From Tretioscincus oriximinensis (lineage: Eukaryota > Chordata > Lepidosauria > Squamata > Gymnophthalmidae): a stretch of 64,000 nucleotides of DNA. The stretch spans positions 1,899,232 to 1,963,231 of the forward strand of contig JAJVDF010000123.1 of the NCBI GenBank assembly GCA_022410635.1, written 5' to 3'. Of the stretch, positions 23,301 through 31,377 are shown piece by piece. Every line of letters starts with the position of its first letter. The first letter of the stretch is position 1. The position numbers were made by a program, and so were the translations under genes. The notes under the pieces were generated by a model. That model had not been told where the DNA came from, searched no databases, and saw only the letters and a list, made by a program, of their open reading frames with translations.

Positions 23301-26300
23301 ATTTATACCCTTGGTATCCAAGACATATTTTCTGGCCATCTTGGAAGAGGAAAGTCAGATTAAAAGCAAACATTACAATTTATACACAGACTGTCCTATC
23401 CCAACGAGAATCTTTCATTGTTTTTTGGCTTTTCCCAGCATAGAATCCATGTGATCCATTTTAAAGATGTGCTTGATTTTGGAAGGTAAGAGAGTTTCTC
23501 TTACCCTGTCAATCAATGATCACGTGAGACTCCGAGGGAGTGGAAAAGTCCACAAAACCAGATGCATGGCGGGTGGACGGATCAAGGCAATGTGTGAAAA
23601 GAAAAGGCACTTTTGTTCCTTTCAAGCAGCAAAAATCTTTTTGCCTTTCTATCCGCATTCAAAACCACAGAATCAGAAGACATTCTGTTGCTTTATGAGA
23701 TTATTATGTTTGGTCTTTCTATTCCACCCCTAACCCCACCTGATACTTTCAGTGTGCTAGAGAAATACTTAAGGGGCAGAGTAGGCAAAAGATTTATGAA
23801 GTGAGAGAAGACTATCAAGCAGCTGACCAGAAATGGGGTGGGGGGCACAGTGAGTGCAAGAGAGCAGCCGGTGTTCTCCCATACCCATGCCACTGCTGCT
23901 GCCGCTGGTCACTGACTGGAAAGGGGCAGTCAAGGTTGGCCCCTCCTAGTCAGTGAATAGCAACTCAGCCCACCCCAGTCTCAACCACCCCCTCCCAGTG
24001 AGCAGTGCTGGTGAGGGTGGCATGAGTGTGAGAGCACCTGGGCAGAAATTCAGGTGCTCTCTCACAATCAAACCACCCCCTCTGTTGCTGTTCACCCAAA
24101 CCCAAGCTTGCTTTCGTGGGCTTCTACACTAGTTTTTAATAATATTTTATCTTACCGTGTTCTTCCTGTGGATCAGGCAATCAAAATATAGTCCCTCACT
24201 ACTAAAGTCTAGTTCCTAGGAAACTTTGTGAAATACTAAATCACTGTGTCTATAGGGGAAAGAATCTTCTAAAAACTTCATAACGAAAAATGGAGCAATT
24301 ATATAGTCTATGCCGAATGTTCCCCAAAGATACAGGAGTTTTTGCCAAATGGACAATGGTTTCCAGGATGCTACAGATAATTCATCTCATATAATCTGGG
24401 TGTTGTGGTTTACATAGTTCAAGGCCATGCCATAGTCAAATCCAGTCCTAGGATGGGCTGAAAATGGAGGGTTTTTTTTTTTACCTGGAACAGCCTGCTC
24501 ACACTTATCATATGCTTCCCTAGTGCTTCGTGCTTGAACAGGTTCCCCTGTAGAGCTGTAAGAAGGCAATGTGGGGCTATGCAGAGCAATGTGGGGANAT
24601 GTGCAAGGACTGCAGGCTGGGACAGATAGGGGTCTTATGTGCTCTCAGAGTGATCTCTCTGAAGCCCTGAGTCTATTTCTGACAGGAGAAACAGGCTCAG
24701 GCCCTTTCTGTACTACAGTGATACCTCGGTTCTCGAACATAATCCGTTCCGGGAGGACGGTCGAGAACCAAATTGTTCGAGAACCGAAGCAATGACTCTC
24801 TCCACAAAACGTGACTCACACTGATGACGCAAGCAAGGCACGCGACTCACACTGATGACGAAAAAAAGGCGCGCTGGGCCAAATGAACGCCATTCGGCTC
24901 GGCTCGGAAGTTCGAGTTCCAAGTATTCGGTCGGAGTCCAAGACAAAATTTTCTCGGGTCTCCTGGTCGAATACCGATTTGGTCGGAACTCAAGGCGTTC
25001 GAGAACCGAGGTATCACTGTATTTGTTTGTTTGTTTTCACTTATATCCTATTCTATATCTGATGGTCTCAGGGTAGTTAACAGTAAAAACAAAAATAAAT
25101 GTAAACAGTGCCTGAAAGTGGGGAAGATAAAGCAGTTTCTTCAACCAAAGACCATGTGCCTTCAAAGATTTTCTAAATGAATCCAATGATGATGATTGAT
25201 GCACCTCAAAGGAGAAACTACTTGATAGGCTGGTCTTATTTTGGATTATATCTCAGAATAGGTAGCTTCCATCCATATGTCAGTGCAGGCTACAACTAGT
25301 CCTAGAGGGGTAGGGTTGCCATACGTCCCGGGAAAGCGGGACAATCCCGGTTTGGGGGACTAAAATATAGTCCCCTCCAGGTTTTAAGGCAAAATCCAGG
25401 CTTTTTACATTCCCCGATGCTGCATCAGGGAATGTAAAAAAGCAGGATTTTAAAGGCAAAGCAGCCGTCAGAGCTGACGGCTGCAGCCCGAGCAACACTT
25501 TCCCGGGTCCTGGAAGGAGCGTGCCGTGGCTGCTCCAATGCTGGAGGCGGGGTCAGGCTAAGCGTGCCAACTCACCTCCAGCAAAGGAAAAACGCCTGGG
25601 TTTGTGACCGCACAAAAGCTCTGTTCTCCTGTCACAAACCCAGGCATTTTTCCTCCGTTGGAGGCGAGTTGGCGCGCTAGCAGGCACGCAAAACTCCGCC
25701 TCCAGCATTGGAGCAGNTGCACACAAACGCGCGTGCACACACGGATGCTTGTGGTGAGACAGGCAGAAGAGAGGTTCTGCCTGTCTCACAAGCATTCGTA
25801 TGTGCACATGCGCACGTACGTATGTGTGCACGCGAGTGCACGCACCCACACCCCACACCTGTCCCGGTTTTGGGGTGCCAAAATATGGCAGCCCTATAGA
25901 CGGGTCACTTCTTAGTCTGGAAGAGCATGCAGATGGCAGTTCGTATCATAGGATATAATCTGGAACAAGGTCCAGTGTAGAAAGGGTCTTTGACTTGGAA
26001 TAATCTTCATAGCAGATATGATTCATTCTAAGAGGGAATGTCTGTGGAATAATGGCAAGCAGGATTCCTAAGTCTAACCTTTCTAGAGATAAGTCAGCTT
26101 TAGANCAAAGTAAAGTAAGTATGTCTGGATGCTGCCTCTGGGATGGAGCAACAGGCAGGACTCCTGAAATGCCATTTGCAGGGAGTCATGAACAGGTGCC
26201 TATTTTGCTTTCCTCTGTTCGGACTGCTCTGGTGGGCCTCTGTGTGAGACAGAATGCTGGACTTGATGGGCTGTGGCCCAATCCAGTATGGCTCTTCTTA

Positions 26301-28448
26301 TGTTCTTAAGTAAACATCAGCATTTGTAAGAACATTCATTTCCTTAGTTAACTTTAGTCTGAACAAGAAGCACACAGAGGATGAGCTATGTTAGTACAAG
26401 CAATCTACTAGAACTTTGAAAATTTAACGCAATTGTGGATTGAACAAGAAAGCTGATTATATCAACAAGTTTAGCATTGCATGTTTAACTTCCTCTTGGC
26501 CCAGTTTTGAACTTTAGAAGNTGTGTCAGTGAATAAGGAAGGTGTCACAGCCCACATAATTATTACTTAAGTGGGTAGTTTAACACTTTTTTTTATTAAC
26601 ACTCCTACTTATTTCCTAAGCTAAATGAACTACTTTCAGCAACGATTTGCAAGACTGTCTTTTAATAACAGTAGTGAATGAAACAGACGGAACACCACAG
26701 AACTACCTCTGGTCACATCTTTATTTTTAAATCTTCTTCAGGTCTGAAGAATTGGATTGATCCATCACCTCCACCACATCTTAGTCCAGGGATGAAAGAG
26801 GTTTTAAAAAGATGTGATCAGGGCCGTAGTTCTACCCATAGAAAACTGAGTTAGATCCAATCAATCTATCAAAATCAATGCAATTATGTAAGGGAGGTTC
26901 AGTCAACAGATAAATTGATGATGCTACAGAGAAAAGATGGAGTCATATTGGTGCTACGGAGGGGAGGTTCAGATTACAATTTAAATTTATACAAAGCATT
27001 TAACAAGAAAACTCTCCTTTAAGCAGCCTTCTAAAAGCAAAAAATGTTAACCCAAGACAATATATTTCAAAGAAATAGCAGTTAGATCTTTGTACAGAAA
27101 GTCCAGCAAAGGGAATTTGTAGACCTTTACAGACCAACAAGACAAAGGTAGGCGGCATGAGTTTTCATAGGTAAATCTATTTCTTCAGTTGCCCAAAGCA
27201 GTGTTATACAACAGACTGAACTCCTCCTAGTGAGCTTCATTGCAAAGGGAAGTGCTCAAAGGCATACCAAAAGAGATGCATCAGCTAAAAAAGAAAGCTG
27301 ATAGAACAATATGATTCAGGAGTTTCAGAATGACAAAGCTAAAGACAACTGTGGCAAAAAAAGGTAGCTAAATCAAAAGTGAACCTAGATTGTGCACGAA
27401 ATACAATCAATAAGGTAGATTAATGTTGATTATAGATCCCATGAGCTAAATGACTGCGGCTGAACATTATGCGAGTTGGGATCCAAAAACAGAGCTTTTC
27501 CAAATGCAGCATTAATGTAAGAAAACATGGAATATGAAGGATAATTTATTTAAATATAATTAAACAGGCATATGATGGTCCAGCTCACCTGAAGCTAAGC
27601 TTTCTATAAAAAAGAAAAAAGTTGTAGCTTTTAATGGGTGAGGACAAGAAGACATTTCAGCAGATGCATTTTAAGCTGCATCTGCTAAAATTTCCCCTCT
27701 CAGCCATTAACCCGGCAGCAGCTCTCCTGTCTTGTTTTTTTTATGGCAACTTTACCTGGGGCAGAAGCTATAATCCTAATTACTGTTTTTATAAAGTGTT
27801 GACACAGTTAAACAGCTTCGTTCTCTTAAAAAACCCTGAAGCACCAGACAAACACAGAACTGAAATACTGAGTTAAAAACAGATTAAAAGGAGCCAAACG
27901 CTACAACAGAGGGGAGCAGGTCCCAGGCCCATTTTAGGGGGAAAAAAAAATAGGGTTTAGAGGGGGAAAGCAGCGTGTGATGGAGGATTGGGACCTTTGG
28001 GATTATCGGTCTCAGCCAGGAGGAAAATCTATTCTTGAACCACATGCCTGGCCAGAGGTTCAGCGGTGGATAAGAGACAGGGGAGGCTTATGCGCAGGGA
28101 GGCGCGCGCGGGACTTCTGGGGCTATTGGGGGGACCGAGGATTTGGCACAGAAGGATACCTGGCAGGACGCGGGAAAAGAAGCCAGGTAGGTGCTGCTGC
28201 CCGTTTCTTGGGCGCTTTTAGGAAGGAAGGAGCAAGAAAGATGTTCACACACACACACTCCAAAGCAAGCCCCGCGCCTGACTCCGGAGTCAACGCGCCG
28301 AGTGTGGCGGGAAAGGCCAGAGGGCGGCAGGCGCCTCAGGTTCAAGGAAGCGCCACGCATGTCATTGACTGGCCGCGCCCGGGCCGGAATGGCTCTGAAG
28401 GAGCCCGCGAGGCCGCCTTGCTCACCTTGGGCTTGTCGAAAACGGGCG

Positions 28449-28480
<32 letters not shown>

Positions 28481-28494
28481 CTGCTTCCCTCCAT
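5210..28494 (-). CDS. ADA: Adenosine deaminase, exons 1-5 of a gene that continues left of the window
   Basis: ADA is a zinc enzyme of purine salvage that deaminates adenosine and deoxyadenosine to inosine and deoxyinosine. It is mainly cytosolic. The five spliced exons (join of complement 28426-28494, 16008-16069, 12991-13113, 10852-10995, 5210-5325) give 514 nt with no stop: 171 codons plus one base. Residues run 12 ahead of human numbering. The metal-binding HxH is H27/H29 (human H15/H17) in LHVHLDG. The substrate-gate residues F73, L74 and F77 (human F61, L62, F65) are kept, as is R113 (human R101, mutated in human ADA deficiency). All splice sites are GT-AG. From family knowledge, the later catalytic residues (human H214, E217, H238, D295) lie in exons not present here. 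If those resemble human, the full protein would be about 375 residues. ADAL and ADA2 fit poorly, given exon lengths and close similarity to vertebrate ADA. Confidence 0.96.
5495..5775 (-). mobile_element. Sauria-type SINE
   Basis: Reverse-oriented copy. The 3' end (plus-strand TATACCCTGCCTTTCTCACC) is at the left. The tRNA-like head (GCAGTGGTTAAGAG, GAGTTCGAGGC) is at the right. Confidence 0.75.
6085..6165. mobile_element. Half of a family C element
   Basis: The right half only: TTTTTTCCTGGTTTAGTCCA followed by TTCAGAACTAAAGATG, matching the element at 11.4 kb. Confidence 0.4.
6168..6618 (+). mobile_element. L2-type LINE 3' fragment
   Basis: Degenerate translation of the L2 ORF2 C terminus ([20 protein letters not shown]) with stops. 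It is followed by a 3' UTR ending GACGGACGGGATTTAAATAA and AAATAAATAAATG. Confidence 0.65.
6883..7188 (+). mobile_element. Sauria-type SINE, full length
   Basis: The tRNA-derived head has an A box (TAGCTCAGTTGC at 6894-6905) and a B box (GGTTTCGAAGTCC at 6936-6948). The body ends in GTAAGCCGCTTTGAGTCCC, a Bov-B-like LINE end. The tail is a short CTT run. The A and B boxes would drive RNA polymerase III. Confidence 0.85.
8596..10311. mobile_element. Family A palindromic element split by an L1 insertion
   Basis: The left arm (8596-8660: GACCAGATGACCCATTTTGG, GGTTTTGGGG) and right arm (10205-10311, ending GGGGTCACCTGGTCAGCC, then TA) are inverted copies. In the uninterrupted copy at 39.8 kb they sit only tens of bases apart. 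Here about 1.5 kb of L1 separates them. Confidence 0.75.
8660..10200 (-). pseudogene. 5'-truncated L1 ORF2 fragment nested in family A
   Basis: In the minus direction: the end of the RT domain ([19 protein letters not shown], then [11 protein letters not shown] and [12 protein letters not shown]), then a C-terminal open frame of 249 codons at 9664-8915 ending [16 protein letters not shown]. The A-rich tail (AAACAAACAAACAAA) abuts the left arm of family A at 8650-8670. The Cys knuckle seen in the 60.4-61 kb copy (CWHCG...HMWFEC) is missing, so this copy has an internal deletion. Frameshifts separate the two open frames. Confidence 0.8.
10852..10995 (-). CDS. ADA: ADA exon 4
   Basis: 144 nt, as in human. 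It encodes [20 protein letters not shown], then [18 protein letters not shown], then VHPIPWDQD. The acceptor TATTTGCAG lies at 10996 and above; the donor GTAAGT is at 10846-10851. The GDREAI start is the form I recall from non-mammalian ADAs (human has GCREAI). R113 in EARYSPH corresponds to human R101. Confidence 0.97.
11380..11518. mobile_element. Family C inverted-repeat element
   Basis: Arms ATGCATCTTGAGTCCTGAAG and TTCAGAACTTAAGATGGATT are inverted copies flanking a CCTGG/A-rich centre. Confidence 0.6.
12303..12485. mobile_element. Family D palindrome, diverged
   Basis: Begins GGGTCCTGTCCTCACTGAGC and ends AAGCTCAGTTGGCAACAGAG. The centre has the opposed GGACCCCAAATGCGGCCTGC motif. It aligns along its length with the 44.6 kb copy. 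Confidence 0.7.
12991..13113 (-). CDS. ADA: ADA exon 3, divergent sequence
   Basis: 123 nt, as in human. It starts KKRGK and ends [14 protein letters not shown], followed by the GTAAGT donor at 12985-12990. The acceptor is TAAAAAATAG, preceded by a short T run. The C-terminal half aligns with the human FLAKFDYYMPAIA segment and keeps the gate residues F73, L74 and F77. Residues 48-70 differ strongly from the mammalian sequence and include a Cys-Cys pair (C63, C64). The reading frame is open, and the length and phase match, so I take it as a genuine exon. Confidence 0.9.
14196..14372. mobile_element. Family C inverted-repeat element, longest copy
   Basis: Ends CTGGTCACACACAG and TGTGTGTAACCATGCC. 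About 35-bp imperfect terminal inverted repeats include TTTTTAAACCATCTT and AAGATGGTTAAAAAA. Confidence 0.65.
15352..15530. mobile_element. Family E foldback element with near-perfect hairpin
   Basis: The arms 15409-15444 and 15450-15485 are perfect 36-bp inverted copies around a 5-bp spacer. The inversion continues outward with few mismatches through the GTGGGTGGCAT/ATGCCACCCAC stretch. The right end is CTAACANGGCTATTTCTCTG. Confidence 0.85.
16008..16069 (-). CDS. ADA: ADA exon 2, zinc-binding HxH exon
   Basis: 62 nt, the same length as human exon 2. Translates to [20 protein letters not shown] plus the first two bases of a Lys codon. It contributes two zinc ligands (H27, H29) and D31. The acceptor is TGTTACAG just right of 16069 and the donor is GTGAGT at 16002-16007. 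It leaves intron 2 in phase 2. Confidence 0.97.
16990..17062. mobile_element. Family D fragment
   Basis: Contains CTCAGAATAGGAGCCTCCCA, CCACATGCTAGTCTAGACTA and GGCAGGGCCC, matching the left half of family D. Confidence 0.55.
17578..17705 (-). mobile_element. CR1 3' UTR fragment
   Basis: Plus-strand CTTCTGGATCGGGCTGGAGC then CCATCTAGTCCAGTATTCTG, the reverse complement of the 3' end of the window's main CR1 family. Confidence 0.7.
18408..18575. mobile_element. Family D palindrome, rearranged
   Basis: Starts GGGCCCTGTCCCCACTGAGC. The central part has lost some of one arm, and the right end (ACATCTCAGCGGGTACAGGA) is degraded. Confidence 0.65.
19226..19640 (-). mobile_element. CR1 3' end with a nested A/T-rich insertion
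   Basis: The CR1 3' UTR runs from AAGAACATAAGAGG to the ORF2 end near 19640. It is interrupted at about 19427-19515 by a T-rich segment containing TTTTTACCCCGCCCTTCCCC and GTGTCCAGGGCGGC, which looks like another reversed retroelement tail. Confidence 0.7.
21117..21330. mobile_element. Family E element, degenerate
   Basis: Begins AAGAAATAGCCATATTGGTC and has AGCAAAGGAGTC, matching the family E end. The inner arm is diverged (CTTGTCTACAAAG). Confidence 0.45.
21822..22182. mobile_element. Family E element with unique core
   Basis: Arms of about 100 bp (left from AGCCATGTTAGTCTAGTAGA; right ending GTGCTGCTAGCTCCTTTGCT) flank roughly 150 bp of non-palindromic sequence. This is the longest version in the window and may resemble the parent of the short palindromic copies. 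Confidence 0.8.
22258..22540 (-). mobile_element. Sauria-type SINE
   Basis: The 3' end (plus-strand CTCTGCCTTTCTCACCC) is at the left and the tRNA-like head (plus-strand CTCTTAACCTCTGCACC) at the right. Confidence 0.75.
23090..23322 (-). mobile_element. CR1 3' UTR fragment
   Basis: AAGAACATAAGAAGAGCCAT through TTGCTCCATCCCGGAGGCAA, the same unit as the large copy at 46.8-47.9 kb. Confidence 0.8.
24716..25019. mobile_element. Mariner-type MITE with TA target duplication
   Basis: 304 bp. Ends CAGTGATACCTCGGTTCTCG and CGAGAACCGAGGTATCACTG are perfect 20-bp inverted repeats with TA on both sides (24714-24715 and 25020-25021). It has no coding capacity. A direct repeat of ACTCACACTGATGACG lies inside. 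Many CpGs are retained. Confidence 0.88.
25025..25235 (-). mobile_element. Reversed LINE-type 3' fragment
   Basis: Shares TATCTGATGGTCTCAGGGTA, CAGTGCCTGAAAGTGGG and CAACCAAAGACCA with the segments at 37.6 and 48.4 kb. The parent family is uncertain. Confidence 0.45.
25242..25300. mobile_element. Family D fragment
   Basis: ATATCTCAGAATAGGTAGCT, CCATCCATATGTCAGTG and CAGGCTAC match the left half of family D. Confidence 0.5.
25313..25894. mobile_element. Family B element made of serial hairpins
   Basis: Ends GGGTTGCCATACGTCCCGGG and TTGGGGTGCCAAAATATGGC, then AGCCC, with TA flanks. Inside are four successive palindromes: 25391-25451; 25461-25484 (11-bp perfect arms); arms 25533-25608 with 25631-25717; and about 25728-25818. 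There is no transposase frame. Confidence 0.75.
26110..26308 (+). mobile_element. CR1 3' UTR fragment
   Basis: Contains GGGATGGAGCAACAGGCAGG and ends TGGCTCTTCTTATGTTCTTA. Confidence 0.85.
26702..26828. mobile_element. Family C element
   Basis: The left arm is CTGGTCACATCTTT then TTCTTCAGGTCTGAAGAATT. The right end is AAAAAGATGTGATCAGGGC. Confidence 0.5.
27064..27190. mobile_element. Family E left half
   Basis: Single arm: AAGAAATAGCAGTTAGATC, AGAAAGTCCAGCAAAGGGA, and AGGTAGGCGGCATGAGTTTT. Confidence 0.55.
28426..28494 (-). CDS. ADA: ADA exon 1 coding part, with polyserine N terminus
   Basis: Encodes 23 residues: MEGSR, ten serines (all AGC), then PPVFDKPK. The FDKPK ending matches the end of exon 1 in other vertebrate ADAs. 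The start is chosen because the ATG has A at -3 and G at +4, and because exon 1 must end at the GTGAGC donor (28420-28425) in phase 0. Human exon 1 codes for 11 residues, so this one is 12 longer, almost all from the AGC run. On the plus strand the run appears as CTG repeats from 28451. The 5' UTR extends right, but the transcription start cannot be placed from sequence alone. Confidence 0.93.
28451..28486. repeat. ADA: CTG/AGC trinucleotide run in ADA exon 1
   Basis: Nine uninterrupted CTG units (28451-28477), then CTT, CTG, CTT. In the ADA frame they read as serine codons with one AGA. Confidence 0.95.
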
Positions 28495-28506
28495 GCTGCC
28501 TGCTGC

Positions 28507-28611
28507 CCGCCCTGACGGAGCGCGGCCGTGTGCCGGGCGCCAGGCAAGCGGAGGACTTTGTGGCCTCCCAGTCTCCGACCCGCCCTGTTGCGCTCTCGAC
28601 TGACTCCGCCC
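28507..28611 (-). promoter_or_regulatory. ADA: Three GC boxes upstream of the ADA start codon
   Basis: CCGCCC on the plus strand (GGGCGG in the ADA direction) occurs at 28507-28512, 28580-28585 and 28606-28611, within 120 bp upstream of the ATG. Sp1-type sites are a known feature of the human ADA promoter. That they work here is inference. A TATAAA also sits at about 28710 on the plus strand, but it points away from ADA. Confidence 0.55.
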
Positions 28612-28852
28612 TGCGGGCCTTTAGGGCTGGCAACGGGCCGGCCCGTTTGCTGCGTTCCAGGGGGATTCGCTGCTCCGGCAGCAGACCGAGAATTCCGAAC
28701 AGCGGCAGCAATATAAAGGGTCCAAAGCCCAGTTGGGCTCCGCCGCTTTTTGACTTCCCCGCCAAAGCCATGAGCCCCACTAGGGAGCTCCAGCCTGTGT
28801 TGCTCCCAATGCAGATGGCGCCAAAAACTGGCATGGATGCTGTGCTATGCAG

Positions 28853-29010
28853 CGCCCTGTCCCCACTGAGCCTCCTTCTGAGCTACATCTCGAAAGAGGA
28901 GTCTGCCATCCACATGCTAGTGTAGACTATGGCAGGCCCCGAATGGGGCCTGCCATAGTCTACACTGGCATGTGGATGGTCAAGCTCTGTACCGAGATAC
29001 AACCCAGGCC
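28853..29010. mobile_element. Family D palindrome upstream of ADA
   Basis: Lies about 360 bp upstream of the ADA ATG. The centre CAGGCCCCGAATGGGGCCTG is a near-perfect palindrome. The arms (CCACATGCTAGTGTAGACTA and TAGTCTACACTGGCATGTGG) extend it, and the right end is truncated. Confidence 0.85.
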
Positions 29011-29404
29011 AGGAGCATTCAAATCTACACTTAATTTTTAATCCAGGCCTTAACATCTCTTTCCACATTATCTTACACATCCTTGGGTTAAATGACCTGG
29101 AAAGGAAATGATTAATAACTTGCTGATGTGTTCTTATCTCACCCTGAAGCTGCATTAAAGTTTGGTGTAGATGCCTCCCTGCTCTCTACAACCTCTGAAT
29201 ATAGCTAAAGGAATATTTAAATACAGTTTGCAGCCGCATAAGCTGGCGGGGATCTCTAGTGTTTACAGTCGTTTATAGATTTTGAGCATTTGGGGCTTCA
29301 TTGTGAAACCAGTTTTGTTGAAGTTTCGTTTTGTACTTGATGTTTACAGTGGATTAGGCAAGTTTATGGACACCAACTAGGGTATAAAGATCTACTAGGG
29401 TGGA

Positions 29405-29605
29405 TGGAGCAACAGGCAGTCAAGAACAGGTGTACATTTTGACTGTATATTCAGGTGTATATTCAGTCTGCTTATTTTGCATTCTTCTGTTCAGACTGCC
29501 CAGGTGCAATTAGTGGGCCTCTGTGTGAGGCAGAATGCTGGAGTAGATGGACTCTGGGCCGATTCAGCACGGCTCCTCTTGTGTTCTTATGTTCTCATGT
29601 CAGGA
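29405..29605 (+). mobile_element. CR1 3' UTR fragment
   Basis: GATGGAGCAACAGGCAG through CGGCTCCTCTTGTGTTCTTA. Confidence 0.8.
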
Positions 29606-29667
29606 GTCTTCTTCAAGATTTTATAAAATATGCAACATGTGTATATATAAAATATAAGTTTGCAGTT

Positions 29668-29925
29668 AAATGGACTCGCATCTGGTAGTCTCCCAGTTCG
29701 ATTCCCGACTCTTCCANGAAAGCCAGCTGGGTGACCTTGGGCCAGTCACAGTTCTTTGAACTCTCTCAGCCCCACCTACTTCACAAGGTGTCTGTTGTGG
29801 AGAAAGCAACAAAAGCTATGTGTGCCACCCTATGGTTGGCTGCCCTGAGACCTTTGGGTATAGGGTGGGAAATAAGAACAAACTTATTTATTGATTTATT
29901 TATTTATTTAACACTTTAATAAAAA
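29668..29925 (+). mobile_element. SINE with L2-like 3' tail
   Basis: The head contains CAGTTCGATTCCCGACTC (B-box-like). The body has CTGGGTGACCTTGGGCCAGT, typical of squamate SINEs. The 3' end GCCCTGAGACCTTTGGGTAT matches the end of the L2-type LINE at 44.1 kb. The tail is (TTTA)n. Confidence 0.75.
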
Positions 29926-31377
29926 CCTATTTTTTCTTTCCCAGAAGCAGCACCAGATCTTAATACTATGCTGTGCACTTTGATGTTGGTTTTTGGGGTA
30001 GTTTATTGCAGCCACAAATTGTAGTAATGAGTGAGTAGCCCCATTAATTTAAAGTCTCTTTGGTTTGAATTGTATACCCAACTGATGATTCCCAAACTTC
30101 CCAGCTGGTATAACTTACTACTGAGGGTTCTGACGGATCCATCCAATGTCTTTCATGCTTCTCTGCAGATCTAAACCAGAACTAGCAAATGCAATGTATC
30201 AGATGATGGAGCTGTAATTCCCTATAATGCAGTTGTAATTTGAACTCATTATTTTAAAAGCTGTCCATTGTTCAATGAAATCTCAGTGATTCACTTCTCT
30301 GCTCAGGAACAAATGGCCCAAGCCAGCGCAACCAGGCAGAGAGATTGGAAACTCCTTCAGTGTATCGGAAGCCCTGGCTACCTTCCTTACAGCTAAGCTC
30401 CCAGAAAAACAAAACCAGCTTACTTCCCATCTAAAAACTACACAAAATATGTTTGGTTGAGGCATATATATTCCTGCATCAAGTACTGTATAGATGGGGT
30501 ACCAGTTGTCAACAAGTAACAAAACAACCAACTTCTAGTTTCTCATCTTCAGGCAGAATTTCCGTTTCTGTTTTTATGATTGTTCGTTGTATTTCTGCCT
30601 GCTTTTCTACATCATTTTTTTTCATGAAGACAAGTGCTTATTATAAAAGNTTGGCTGCCCAGCAGCTTCACGAAGCTGGCAGTAGTAACAGCAGCAGGCT
30701 AAAATTTTGGGTGGGTGAAACGAAGCTGTAGTTGTGCTGGCAGTGGGGCCTACTGGGAAGTGTAGTCCAAGCAGCCAGGCAGTCTTATACCTAGCCTTCA
30801 CAGGGCCCCACCCTGCAGACTCCAGCCAGCCCAGGGAGGAACATTATTTCTTTAGCCAATCTGCACCCAGCCTCACCCACATGAACATCTTTTCTGCATA
30901 AAGGAAACCTGTCTAAATTAAGGGACATTCACATGCCTCCAGTAAGTTCAGATTTACTTGGAAAGCTGCATGAGAGATAACAGGTTAAGGAAGTTTACTT
31001 ATGAACAGTGAAGAAAATATAAAATTGTTTTTATCTGTTAAAGTTAAATAGCTTTATTTCAGTGAAATTAGTCTTTTTTATTACAGTTTTAAGCTAGCCC
31101 AATTCAGATTTGTTTGTGACCTGGCTTTCATGAATTGAAGAATTAGCCTGAAAACCGTAGACTGTATTAATTATCTACATATACAAGCATTGTATATCAG
31201 AATATTTTTGCTTCCCAAACTAGTTGTTCTGGTATTACTGCTTCTTTTAAATCAGGCAAAGTATGTTTNATAACAGTGCATTTCCTAAGATTTCTAGCTT
31301 GGGGCAAATGAGGGAAGGAGACATTGGTCTTTATCTAGTACTACAAGCATTTTATAATCCAACCAAAGAAGAACACA

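Larger units (their letters stand above)
16070..28425 (-). other. ADA: ADA intron 1
   Basis: About 12.4 kb, the largest complete intron here. It carries CR1 3' fragments, family D and E elements, a SINE, the mariner-like MITE and the multi-hairpin family B element. Nothing recognised in 16075-16990, 17710-18400, 18580-19220, 19645-21110, 22540-23085, 23325-24710, 26310-26700 or 27195-28080. In human ADA a thymic enhancer lies in intron 1; I cannot identify an equivalent by eye. Confidence 0.9.
28090..28790. promoter_or_regulatory. ADA: CpG island at the ADA 5' end
   Basis: GC-rich and CpG-rich in an otherwise AT-rich window. It spans the start of intron 1, exon 1 and about 300 bp upstream. 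This is the usual setting for a broadly expressed housekeeping promoter. It also produces long spurious open frames on both strands. Confidence 0.85.

Noticed and set aside
25553..25915. Overlapping open frames on both strands, His/Arg-rich
   Set aside because: They lie wholly inside the palindromic family B element; inverted arms give mirrored frames.
27977..28925. Long open frames on both strands over the CpG island, with poly-Leu, poly-Cys or poly-Gln runs
   Set aside because: They are other-frame readings of the AGC repeat and GC-rich DNA. The supported frame is the ADA exon 1 polyserine frame, which ends at a splice donor.
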